From the NCBI RefSeq assembly GCF_000419685.1, contig NZ_ATTM01000008.1, positions 62,001 to 126,000 of the forward strand: 64,000 bases of DNA, given 5' to 3'. How positions within the stretch are numbered: position 1 is the stretch's first letter; each line of letters begins with the position of its first letter. The notes beneath the pieces are model-generated. The model did no database searches, had not been told where the DNA came from, and worked only from the letters and a program-made list of their open reading frames with translations. This DNA is from Flavobacterium antarcticum DSM 19726 (lineage in GTDB: Bacteria > Bacteroidota > Bacteroidia > Flavobacteriales > Flavobacteriaceae). Both the position numbers and the translations under genes were made by a program. Of this stretch, positions 27,949 through 36,686 are shown piece by piece.

Positions 27949-29106
27949 TTAAAATCGATTATTGTATTTCATAATCCATTCGGAGATTTCTCGTATTGCC
28001 CCGCTACCAGAGCTACTTGTCAATACAAAGTCAACATGCTGTTTTACGATTTGAGTTGCATTTGCAGGCGCAAAAGACCATCCTACGGTACACAAGCAAG
28101 CTAAATCGTTTACGTCGTCTCCTACGTAAGCTAAATTTGACCAGCTCGTTTGCTGTTGCTGTATAAAATGCTGCATAAAAGAATATTTATCCTTCACTCC
28201 TAAAAACACATGTTGAATCTGTAATTTCTCCATTCGTTTCTGTACAAGTCTAGATTTTTCAGAGGTAATAACAACGACTTCTACCTCATTTTGACGTAGA
28301 ATTTCTAATCCCATACCGTCTCTCATATCGAATTTTTTAGTAAGCTCTCCATTAGAATCATAATGAACACCTCCATCTGTAAAAACACCATCAACATCCA
28401 GCACTAAATAGTCAAGGCGAGTTTGCTTTTTTATATTTTTTTGTCGGGTAGCCAAAAGTTGCTCTACGATGCTCCAGTCGCTCATACTATCTATTTCCAT
28501 TAACGTTTCCTCAGGCATTTCAATCAACCCTATTGTATTGCTTACACGATTTTTAGAATTCAGAAAGGCCTCTTTTGTTGATGCATAAATAGCACCATTT
28601 TCAATGAGTAGTCCTTTAAAATCCTGCCTTCTAGGGCGGTTAAATACATCGTAATTTTGGGCTGTACCGTCTTGATTCCAAATAAAGCGGTGGGTTTTAA
28701 CTACACTTAAAACAGATGTTTTATTTTCGTCTGTAATTTTTTGCAAAGCATTATTGATGTCTTCAGACCTCGTAAGCGGTGAAGTAGCTTGTAATAAACA
28801 GAAAACATCGAACTCATAATTGATTAGTTCCGCACATTCTAACATTGCACTTTCTGTCGAAGCACTATCATCTGCATTCGCATCACTTCTTAATAGTCCT
28901 TTTACTTTTGATGTCCATGTGTACTCTTTCTGAATATACTCTAAAATTTCAACATCATCTGTAAAAACAATAACCTCCTCTAAATCAGAAAAAACAGCAG
29001 CGGACAAAACCCATGAAAACAGAGGTCGTCCGAGCATTTTTTTCTTGTTTTTTTTAGGAATTCCTTTTGAACCTTTGCGCAAGGGTATGATGGCTGTTTT
29101 TTTCAT
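27949..29106 (-). CDS. neuA: CMP-nonulosonate cytidylyltransferase fused to a KdsC-like HAD phosphatase
   Basis: 385 residues, two domains. Residues 1-225 are an acylneuraminate cytidylyltransferase (IPLRKGSKGIPKKN, LLQATSPLTRSEDI, GAIYAS). Residues about 231-385 are a type C0 HAD phosphatase: LDVDGVFTDG (nucleophile Asp237, Asp239), ITSEKS and GDDVNDLACL. One polypeptide could therefore dephosphorylate a nonulosonate 9-phosphate and activate it with CTP. The layout matches vertebrate CMAS (cytidylyltransferase plus KdsC-like C-terminus), and Bacteroides has a separate Kdn-9-phosphate phosphatase of this HAD type. The neighbouring NeuB supplies the substrate. The domain calls are secure; the phosphorylated route is inference. 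Confidence 0.9.
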   Translation of the reverse strand: MKKTAIIPLRKGSKGIPKKNKKKMLGRPLFSWVLSAAVFSDLEEVIVFTDDVEILEYIQKEYTWTSKVKGLLRSDANADDSASTESAMLECAELINYEFDVFCLLQATSPLTRSEDINNALQKITDENKTSVLSVVKTHRFIWNQDGTAQNYDVFNRPRRQDFKGLLIENGAIYASTKEAFLNSKNRVSNTIGLIEMPEETLMEIDSMSDWSIVEQLLATRQKNIKKQTRLDYLVLDVDGVFTDGGVHYDSNGELTKKFDMRDGMGLEILRQNEVEVVVITSEKSRLVQKRMEKLQIQHVFLGVKDKYSFMQHFIQQQQTSWSNLAYVGDDVNDLACLCTVGWSFAPANATQIVKQHVDFVLTSSSGSGAIREISEWIMKYNNRF

Positions 29107-29143
29107 AATTTAGTATTGTAGTTTAAAATTCCGTTACTAATCA

Positions 29144-30325
29144 TTATTTGCTTAGATATTTTTTTAATTTAGCTTTTAAACTATTTTTCCAGCGAATATA
29201 ATTGTATATATAACGCTCTAGTTGATGACTAGCAGTTATTCTAAAATCATTTTCAATTAAAAATGACAAAACATTTTTATCTACTAAACTATTGTTTTTG
29301 TTTGCAAGTAACTTTCCGATGTATTTGCTTTTGTTTAATATATAAAATTCATTATTAAAAACTTTATTAAAATCTTCCAACCTTCCTAGAACATCTAATG
29401 TAACCTGCGTTCTCATACACTTTTCGCATTTAGAACAATTAATTTTTCCCTTCGCGTTGGTAGGATCGACACAAACGTCTAAATAATCAAACGCATACCG
29501 ATAATTAGAAACCAGACTTGTTCTTTCTTCCCGAGTTTTATCCGATAAACTAGAATAAAACTTAGTAGATTCCGTACTAATCATTTGGAGCGTTAATAAA
29601 TCATATTTATCTGAAATGAGATTGTTAATTTCAAATGTATCAAAACGAAAAGCTGACGCGTAATAATAGGTTTTAATAGATTTCTGAAGGTTTAAAATAC
29701 ACGACATATTTCTTAAAGTGTGCGTTGATACAAATTTCATTTTCAACAAATCACTAAGGTTGGTATCTACTTTAACTAAAGGCAATTTTATTTCTTTTGC
29801 AAAACGAGATATTCTTTGCGAGCGCATTTTGAATACATTTCTCCCATATTTTCCTCCATAATCGCTGTGCGAACCGGCATTGAGATAGGTCAAATAAGCA
29901 ATTTTCAAGTCTGTCTTAATATAAGCATGTTCAATAAGAGTAGCGAAAGAATCAATACCACATGAAATACCTGTAGCCGCTTGAGCAGAATGTTTAGAAA
30001 CAATCTGCTCATTTTCGTGTTCAGCGTAAATTTTTATTGTTACAAATTCTTTAAATGCAAGACATAATGCAGGTATTAAATAATGGTTTAGCTGATATTT
30101 CAAACGTGCGGAAATCGTACCTACCACATAAATATCTTCTCCCAATTTTAAAGCTAATAACAATAGACCTACTACAAACGCATCTGACTGTTCGAAGACA
30201 ATATCGTCTTTTAATTGCATGTCAAACTCATACCATAATATATCCGAATAATGATTAGTCTCAAATTTAGACCTTAAAATAACTTTATCACCCACAATCT
30301 CTAATTCTGGTGGAAATATTTTCAT
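29144..30325 (-). CDS. PP-loop ATP-pyrophosphatase (QueC-like) of unknown function in a polysaccharide operon
   Basis: 393 residues. A PP-loop is visible at about 118-128 (TGISCGIDSFA, variant of SGGxDS). Four cysteines near the C-terminus (C285, then C297-x2-C300-x2-C303 in INCSKCEKC) resemble the zinc site of QueC. The first 115 residues are an extra N-terminal domain I do not recognise. PP-loop enzymes adenylate a carboxylate or amide to install nitrogen or sulphur. In surface-sugar pathways, PP-loop amidotransferases such as PseA make acetamidino groups, so a role in decorating a nonulosonate or uronic acid is plausible but unproved. It lies 37 bases before the NeuA-HAD gene and overlaps the preceding GT4 gene by 4 bases. 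Confidence 0.7.
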   Translation of the reverse strand: MKIFPPELEIVGDKVILRSKFETNHYSDILWYEFDMQLKDDIVFEQSDAFVVGLLLLALKLGEDIYVVGTISARLKYQLNHYLIPALCLAFKEFVTIKIYAEHENEQIVSKHSAQAATGISCGIDSFATLIEHAYIKTDLKIAYLTYLNAGSHSDYGGKYGRNVFKMRSQRISRFAKEIKLPLVKVDTNLSDLLKMKFVSTHTLRNMSCILNLQKSIKTYYYASAFRFDTFEINNLISDKYDLLTLQMISTESTKFYSSLSDKTREERTSLVSNYRYAFDYLDVCVDPTNAKGKINCSKCEKCMRTQVTLDVLGRLEDFNKVFNNEFYILNKSKYIGKLLANKNNSLVDKNVLSFLIENDFRITASHQLERYIYNYIRWKNSLKAKLKKYLSK

Positions 30326-31452
30326 GCGAATATTTTTATCTCATTATATGCTTTTAAAACTTTATTTTTTAAAAAATCAAATGATAGTAAAGGACTTAAA
30401 ATTTCTTTATTATATTTTAATCCTTCACAATAGTTTTCTTTTTTTAAAGCTTTTAAAATTTGTAATTGCATGTTTCGTTTGTCCAGCAAAAGTCCATTAA
30501 ACCCATCTGTAATAATTTCAGAAGTAGCTCCTCCAGGATTTGATTGTAAAGGTAAGCAACCACAACAAATTGCTTCTAGCAAAGTGTTAGGCATTCCATC
30601 CGATTGGCTATAACCAATGTAGATCTTGGCTTTTCCCATTAGTTCCAGAACATTTTTATGTGGCAATCTTTGTTTAATTAAAAGATTAAGACCTGTATAT
30701 TTTTTTTCATTATTTACATGCTTTATGACTTCATCGTTTGCACCAAAGACAACAATTTCATAACCTGCTAATTGTTTTTTCATTAAAGCTAATATTTCCA
30801 ATACACTTATACAGTCGCCATGTACATCTTGATAACCTTTTACTACTATTAATTTTCTTTGATTATGTGGAGTAGATAAGGTTTGAATTAGTTTTAAATT
30901 AAAACCACCACCACCAGGAAAAATACCAAGCAATTTTCCTCTGAATCCAAATTCTTTTGCTATTTCATAATCTCTTTTACAATCTGTAAAAATATAATCG
31001 ATAAATGGAAGCGTATCGCTTATGACCCGTTTTCCGAGTAGTGTATTTTTTCGTGCATATAAATCGCTACCCCAAGAAGAATAAATCCATTTTACACTAG
31101 TACTTCTTTTCATTACTTCTGCTATTGGCGAACAAGCTAAGTGTAAGGCAAAACTATGCACTACATCTGGTTGAACTTCTAATAAATATTCTTCAAACTT
31201 CTTTGCTGTATCGTACTCATTATGCTTTTGTAAAAATTTATACAATCTAGGAAATCGCTTTTTTATAAAAGTTCTTCCTGCATAATTCCGCTTCAGTTTC
31301 CAATTTACTTTTTGTTGCACCCAATTTATTCTCTCCACAGTTTGACTCATGCCGCTGATATCAAACCAGTACACTTCATGACCCGAATCCTGCAGTTGTT
31401 CGGTCCATCGGAAAAAATGAAGACTTGGTATTGATACCATTAAAATTTTCAT
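30322..31452 (-). CDS. Glycosyltransferase family 4
   Basis: 376 residues. N-terminal MKILMVSIPSLHFFRWTEQL, DVVHSFALHLA and IYSSWGSDLY, then the C-terminal donor domain with LLIKQRLPHKNVLELMG, YIGYSQSDGMPNTLLEAIC and NPGGATSEIITDGFNGLLL. Typical GT-B retaining transferase. Start and stop overlap both neighbours by 4 bases. It lies next to the nonulosonate genes but is not a recognised sialyltransferase family. Confidence 0.87.
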   Translation of the reverse strand: MKILMVSIPSLHFFRWTEQLQDSGHEVYWFDISGMSQTVERINWVQQKVNWKLKRNYAGRTFIKKRFPRLYKFLQKHNEYDTAKKFEEYLLEVQPDVVHSFALHLACSPIAEVMKRSTSVKWIYSSWGSDLYARKNTLLGKRVISDTLPFIDYIFTDCKRDYEIAKEFGFRGKLLGIFPGGGGFNLKLIQTLSTPHNQRKLIVVKGYQDVHGDCISVLEILALMKKQLAGYEIVVFGANDEVIKHVNNEKKYTGLNLLIKQRLPHKNVLELMGKAKIYIGYSQSDGMPNTLLEAICCGCLPLQSNPGGATSEIITDGFNGLLLDKRNMQLQILKALKKENYCEGLKYNKEILSPLLSFDFLKNKVLKAYNEIKIFA

Positions 31453-32522
31453 GCTGTGAAATTTATAATAACACTTATTTGATTTGTATGTCTATCAAAC
31501 GAGTAATCATAAGGACAGTTTCGGAAATTAGTAATGATTTCCTCTAAAATCAAATTATTTACAACTTCCATACTGTAGAACGTATCGTGCTTTTTTCTGA
31601 CAAAACGTTTTAATGTGTTTTTAAAAACTTCCTTTTTATGCTCTTCTTTAATTTTTATTTTAACGACCTGGTTTTTAAAATTCTTAAATTGAGCCAACAA
31701 TGCTTTTATTGTTACAACAGAATTTGTATATTGCACGGTTGCAACTGGATTTTTTAATTCTTCATAAGCTTTTATCGCTGTAGGCATTCCCCATTCCATA
31801 CTTTGATTCACTAACGTTATTTTTGCTTTTCGAGTTTGAACCATGTAGGCATGATTAATTCTTTCTAACGACGAATGATAAGGTTGTTTACTTAAATTAC
31901 TTCGATACGTTTTAGGATGCCATTGGTGTTTTACAAGAACTTCAGTATCATAAAACTCACATGTATAGCCTGCATTTTGCATCCGAATGTGCACATCCGT
32001 ATCTTCAGCTCCCCATCCTTGATAAAATTCATCAAATCCATTAATTGCTTTTAAAGCCGCAGTAGGATAAAGAGTCATTCCAGTCGCCTCTTTATCAGAT
32101 GTAAAAGCTATATCGTAAGCGCCAAAAGTTGTTTCTTTAAGACTTTCCTGTTTATTAATAAATCCAACCTTAAAATATATTACTTTTTCAAAGTCCGAAC
32201 TAGAAATTATTTTTTTCATGAAATTTGGATGAAAAATCATATCAATATCACCCACAAAAAAAAAGGAATAACTCGCTTTTTTTAAAGCTATATTAATAGC
32301 TCTACATTTACTCCAAAGTTGTCCATAAGTTGGGCAAGTAATAAATTGTATTTGTGAATAATTTTGTATCAGACTTCGCAACTCTTCTAAATGACTCTCA
32401 TTGGAACCATAATCCACTAAAAACCATTCAAAATCAGTATTACTTTGATCCGCTAATGAATCTAAACAATTTTTAATAATACGAATGTCACGATTTCGAT
32501 TGGTTAATACTAGAGTTATCAT
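31449..32522 (-). CDS. Glycosyltransferase family 2 with galactosyltransferase-like C-terminal motif
   Basis: 357 residues. GT-A start LVLTNRNRDIRIIKNCL, then FFVGDIDMIFHP (DxD) and GFDEFYQGWGAEDTDVHIRM, the Glyco_transf_7C-like acceptor motif seen in chondroitin-synthase and galactosyltransferase families. The C-terminal 110 residues are lysine-rich and unassigned. It overlaps the downstream GT4 gene by 4 bases and sits 2 bases behind the upstream gene. Confidence 0.85.
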   Translation of the reverse strand: MITLVLTNRNRDIRIIKNCLDSLADQSNTDFEWFLVDYGSNESHLEELRSLIQNYSQIQFITCPTYGQLWSKCRAINIALKKASYSFFFVGDIDMIFHPNFMKKIISSSDFEKVIYFKVGFINKQESLKETTFGAYDIAFTSDKEATGMTLYPTAALKAINGFDEFYQGWGAEDTDVHIRMQNAGYTCEFYDTEVLVKHQWHPKTYRSNLSKQPYHSSLERINHAYMVQTRKAKITLVNQSMEWGMPTAIKAYEELKNPVATVQYTNSVVTIKALLAQFKNFKNQVVKIKIKEEHKKEVFKNTLKRFVRKKHDTFYSMEVVNNLILEEIITNFRNCPYDYSFDRHTNQISVIINFTA

Positions 32523-32524
32523 TA

Positions 32525-33454
32525 TTATCGTAGTAGAATTGATTTTATTGATTTCTTTAAAGAATAGAAGTATATTTTTATAATTTTTCTTTTATTATGA
32601 CTTTGGCTTAAATTTTGGAATAATAATTTTATTGACGATATATACTTTCTCTCTCGATTGTAACTTGTCATTAAGTTTCCGTTAAGCCGTTCAATACTAA
32701 TTTTAATAATATCTTTTTTATGAGCAAAATTTAAATCTGAAAAAATAAAATCTAAAATTAGCAAGTTAGCTTTAATAATATTCGAGTTTTTAATACGCAT
32801 TTTTGAGGATACTCCGATATCCATTCTGTATACTGCTGTAATATCCCCTAGTAAATGAATTTTACCTCCATTTCTGATTGTCCATAAGTAGGTAGGCCAA
32901 TCACCATATGGAAAATTTAGAATCCAAGAGGGCAGCGGCTCTTCAATTGTAATGTTTTTAAATACAGCTGTTACTGAAGGTAACAAATTGGCAAATATCA
33001 AATCGTCGAATTCATAAGTCTCTTGTCGACCTCTATTAATTGAAGCAATCATTTCCCCATTTGCGTATAACTTTTTCAGATTACTACCAACAATTGCATA
33101 GTCAGGATTTAATTCTAAAAAATCAACTTGTTTCTGCAATTTCAGCACGTCTGTCCAATAGTCATCTCCATCACATATAGCAATAAACTTTCCATCACAT
33201 TCCTTTATTGTACGCATATAGTTGGCTATTAAACCAATATTAAGATCTAACTTGGGTAATAATTTTATTTTACTAGGATATGCTAAAGCAAAATTTTCAC
33301 AGATTTTATATGTATCATCTGTGCTACAATCTTCTCCAATAACTAACTGATAAGCAAAGTTTGACTTTTGCATTAACACTCCATTAATCGCTTGTGCAAT
33401 AAAACACTCCTGATTATAAGTAAGCATAAAAACACTTACGGTAAATTGCACCAT
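32525..33454 (-). CDS. Glycosyltransferase family 2
   Basis: 309 residues. SVFMLTYNQECFIAQAI, VIGEDCSTDDT and AICDGDDYWTD (DxD) are the GT2 signature motifs. The C-terminal tail is very rich in lysine and isoleucine and lacks a clear domain. Coding DNA is conspicuously AT-rich compared with the housekeeping flanks. Substrate unknown. Confidence 0.86.
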   Translation of the reverse strand: MVQFTVSVFMLTYNQECFIAQAINGVLMQKSNFAYQLVIGEDCSTDDTYKICENFALAYPSKIKLLPKLDLNIGLIANYMRTIKECDGKFIAICDGDDYWTDVLKLQKQVDFLELNPDYAIVGSNLKKLYANGEMIASINRGRQETYEFDDLIFANLLPSVTAVFKNITIEEPLPSWILNFPYGDWPTYLWTIRNGGKIHLLGDITAVYRMDIGVSSKMRIKNSNIIKANLLILDFIFSDLNFAHKKDIIKISIERLNGNLMTSYNRERKYISSIKLLFQNLSQSHNKRKIIKIYFYSLKKSIKSILLR

Positions 33455-33480
33455 TATTATAAATATTATAGTTGAAATTA

Positions 33481-34311
33481 TTATTTGTTTTTAAATAATT
33501 TAAAACCAAAAAAAGTATGAAAGAATAAATTACATATTACTTTTCGGTTTTTAACTATCGGAAAATTTTCTCTAGAAATTTTCTCATAGGAATTATGAAT
33601 GGAGATAAAAGATCCATAATACTTTACATAAAAATCAGCATGCTTAATACTCATGTATTCCAATAAATATTTCTTTTCTTCAACTCCTAAATTTTTAAGC
33701 ATCGATTTTTCTTTAATTCTATAGTAGAATCCGACAGTATCTATTCGCATCACGGTTCCTCCATTTTTTAAAATTGCTATCCAAAACTCCCAGTCTTCAA
33801 GACTATAAATCATATTAACGTCATATCCCTTAACTCTTTCCCATTCTGTTTTTCTATATAATGCCGAACAGAAAATCATATTAAAAAGACCTAAATTTTT
33901 CAGATTGAATGAAGGTAAATTCCAAGAACCGGACTCGTATCCAAATTTTTCGGCATTGCAATAGACAACTTTTAACAAAGTGTCCTTCTGAAATTCTATT
34001 ATAGCTAATTCTAGATAGTCAGTACCAATTTTGTCATCGGCATCTAAAGGCAGTATGTACTCACCTTTAGCAACCATAATCCCAGCATTTCGGGCTGAAC
34101 TCAAACCTCCATTTTCTTTATAAATATATCTAAAACGACAGTCCTTTTTAAGCCATTCTTGAGCTATTATTTCTGTACAGTCTGGACTTCCATCATTAAT
34201 TATGATACATTCCCAATTTGCGTACGATTGGTCTAAAACAGACTGTAAAGCTTCATCCAAGAACTGTGCTTGATTATAACAGGGAACAATAATGGAAATT
34301 TTATTTGTCAT
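33481..34311 (-). CDS. Glycosyltransferase family 2
   Basis: 276 residues. ISIIVPCYNQAQFLDEAL, IIINDGSPDCTE, ENGGLSSARNAGI and LPLDADDKIG are canonical GT2 motifs. The core is followed by a short basic tail. It lies 26 bases before the next GT2 gene and 94 bases after the upstream GT4; that 94-base spacer is almost entirely A/T and shows no promoter match. Confidence 0.88.
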   Translation of the reverse strand: MTNKISIIVPCYNQAQFLDEALQSVLDQSYANWECIIINDGSPDCTEIIAQEWLKKDCRFRYIYKENGGLSSARNAGIMVAKGEYILPLDADDKIGTDYLELAIIEFQKDTLLKVVYCNAEKFGYESGSWNLPSFNLKNLGLFNMIFCSALYRKTEWERVKGYDVNMIYSLEDWEFWIAILKNGGTVMRIDTVGFYYRIKEKSMLKNLGVEEKKYLLEYMSIKHADFYVKYYGSFISIHNSYEKISRENFPIVKNRKVICNLFFHTFFGFKLFKNK

Positions 34312-34405
34312 TTTACTTTATCGAAAATTAAAAATTTATTAAAAAAAATTAAACAAAAAATATGATCAAAATATCGATTTTATTTTACTGTACTAATTGG
34401 AAAAC

Positions 34406-35566
34406 TTATTCTACGTTTGAAATTAACAAATATTTGTTTTCCAAATCTCTAATATGTTTAGTTATATCTCTAGTCATTAAAATATCTTGAAACTGAATTT
34501 CGGAAAGTGAATTAGCATCTTTTTCATTTGTTAATATTTCAACGCTTTTATTTACAAATTTTGTTAAACTTTTATAATGGGGGTATGTTTCATTAAAAAA
34601 ATCATTTGGCTTGTCAAAAAAATCCCAACATATTAATGGTGTTCCTGTAGAACAAATATCAAATCCTGCATATCCTGCGGGTCTATCATTATTATAGCCT
34701 TGAAACCAAGCTAAATTAATATGTTCAATTATGGCTGTTTTAAAAATACTTTCTTGATGACCTCTAAAAAAAACCTTATCCTGCAAACCTATTCTCTTAA
34801 GTGAATTTATCATACCCTGTTTCTCGGGATCGCCATTACCATATACATGTAACTCACAATTAGGCAATATCTCTAACAATAACTGAAATGAATAAAAGAA
34901 AGGATCTAATGGTTTATAGAAATTAAGTCTAGTGAAAATTCCAATTTTATAAATTTTAGTTTCTTTATAGAACCAGTGTCTATTCCTTTGAGAAACATGC
35001 ATTACTAGCGGAAAAAAAAAGTGTTTTATTTTTTTAAATTGACCGAACTCATGTTCTATCTCTCCTTCTTTAAATCCAGACATAAAATTATAAGGATATT
35101 CAAAATCGTATTTTGAATATATATTTGCGTCTTGAAATTTTGCAGTCATAGTACAAATCAAACTTTTCTTCCTGATTCTTATTGGTAGAGAATGTACAAA
35201 TGTATATTCACCCATCCAGTGAATAACATCAAACATGTCAAAAAATAACGAAAAGGCAAGGTTATATTTAGGTTTTATCTTTTTAAATTTATTTCTAGTA
35301 ATTTTATTAAAAACTCTTATTAGAAATGATGAAGACTGGTTTACTAAAAATTCATCAATATACTTTATTTTAGTTCCATTTTCTTTGTGTAAAGATTCAT
35401 AGTAACGCACATTCCAATCCTTATTCAATTCAGATATTTTTTCAAGACATAAAATTTCCACTTGAAATTTATTTCTATCGATAGCATTATCTACTTCATA
35501 ACAAAATCTTTCAGCTCCAGCTTGATAGAAATCCTCAACAACAAATAATATTTTAATTTTATTCAT
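34406..35566 (-). CDS. Glycosyltransferase, GT4-like
   Basis: 386 residues. Opening ILFVVEDFYQAGAERFCYEV is the GT4-type AGGAER region; later TRLNFYKPLDPFFYS, HVYGNGDPEKQGMI and VFFRGHQESI mark the donor domain. The EGFP-type motif is less conserved (GYAGFDICSTGTPLI), so activity or donor may be unusual. Coding DNA is strongly AT-rich. It overlaps the aminotransferase gene by 8 bases. Confidence 0.8.
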   Translation of the reverse strand: MNKIKILFVVEDFYQAGAERFCYEVDNAIDRNKFQVEILCLEKISELNKDWNVRYYESLHKENGTKIKYIDEFLVNQSSSFLIRVFNKITRNKFKKIKPKYNLAFSLFFDMFDVIHWMGEYTFVHSLPIRIRKKSLICTMTAKFQDANIYSKYDFEYPYNFMSGFKEGEIEHEFGQFKKIKHFFFPLVMHVSQRNRHWFYKETKIYKIGIFTRLNFYKPLDPFFYSFQLLLEILPNCELHVYGNGDPEKQGMINSLKRIGLQDKVFFRGHQESIFKTAIIEHINLAWFQGYNNDRPAGYAGFDICSTGTPLICWDFFDKPNDFFNETYPHYKSLTKFVNKSVEILTNEKDANSLSEIQFQDILMTRDITKHIRDLENKYLLISNVE

Positions 35567-36686
35567 TTTCTAATATATGTATAATTGAACTTACATTATC
35601 ATTTGCCAATTCAAAAAACATAGGCAAACGCAACAAAGTATCTGAAAACAAATCGGCATTGGGTAAAGTTTTACCATGATATTTAGCACTGTAGAAAGGA
35701 CTTTTGTGCAAACTTAAATAATGAAAAACAGCATTTACGCCATTTTTTTTCAAAAGTTCAATAGCATGGGTGCGGTCTTTTAATGATTTAAAGTTTATAT
35801 AGAACATGTGAGCGTTATTGGATGCATATTTAGGAATATTTGGGCAAGTGAAACTAAACCTACTATCCGTTAATCCATTGTAATACATATTCCAAATCTC
35901 TTTTCTTCGTTTTTGAATAATATCCAAACATTCTAACTGTGCCCATAAAAATGCAGCTATAATTTCAGAGGGCAAAAAAGAAGAGCCTATATCAACCCAA
36001 CCGTATTTATCAATTTCTCCTCTAAAAAAAGCAGCACGGTTAGTACCTTTTTCCCAAATAATTTCAGCGCGGTCTGCAAATTGCATATCGTTAATAGTCA
36101 ACATGCCACCTTCGCCTGAAATAATATTTTTAGTTTCATGAAATGAAAAAGTCGCTAAATGCCCTATGGAACCTAATGCTTTTTTTATACCATCTTTACC
36201 TGTATAAAAACTATCGATGGCTTGTGCGGCATCTTCCACCACAAACAAATTGTATTTTGTCGCCAACTCCATAATTAAATCCATATCGCATGCTACTCCC
36301 GCATAATGCACTGGAACAATCGCTTTTGTTTTTGGTGTAATTAAAGCTTCTATTTTAGAGGCATCTATATTCGGATTATCCACATAAGAATCAGCAAAAA
36401 TTATTTTGGCACCGCGCAACACAAAAGCATTCGCTGTAGAAACAAAGGTATAGGAAGGCATAATCACTTCATCACCTGGCTGAATGTCAATTAGAATAGC
36501 CGCCATTTCCAAAGCATCGGTGCACGAAGTGGTTAGCAAACATTTTCCAAAGCCATAACGGTTTTCAAAAAATTGCTGACACAATTGCGTGTATTTACCA
36601 TTTCCAGAAATTTTGCCAGACGCAACTGCATCGGTAATATATTTTGTTTCGTTTCCTGTTAAATAAGGCTTATTGAATCCTATCAT
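35559..36686 (-). CDS. wecE: dTDP-4-amino-4,6-dideoxygalactose transaminase
   Basis: 375 residues, a DegT/DnrJ/EryC1 PLP enzyme very similar in motif order to E. coli WecE (RffA): TTSCTDALEMAAIL, GDEVIMPSYTFVSTANAF, PVHYAGVACDMD, EDAAQAID and SFHETKNIISGEGG, with the PLP lysine at about residue 186. It converts dTDP-4-keto-6-deoxyglucose to dTDP-Fuc4N with glutamate as donor. The acyltransferase gene two places upstream in the operon could acylate the product. It overlaps both neighbours (8 and 4 bases). No rmlA/rmlB is in this window, so the nucleotide sugar must come from elsewhere. Confidence 0.92.
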   Translation of the reverse strand: MIGFNKPYLTGNETKYITDAVASGKISGNGKYTQLCQQFFENRYGFGKCLLTTSCTDALEMAAILIDIQPGDEVIMPSYTFVSTANAFVLRGAKIIFADSYVDNPNIDASKIEALITPKTKAIVPVHYAGVACDMDLIMELATKYNLFVVEDAAQAIDSFYTGKDGIKKALGSIGHLATFSFHETKNIISGEGGMLTINDMQFADRAEIIWEKGTNRAAFFRGEIDKYGWVDIGSSFLPSEIIAAFLWAQLECLDIIQKRRKEIWNMYYNGLTDSRFSFTCPNIPKYASNNAHMFYINFKSLKDRTHAIELLKKNGVNAVFHYLSLHKSPFYSAKYHGKTLPNADLFSDTLLRLPMFFELANDNVSSIIHILENE

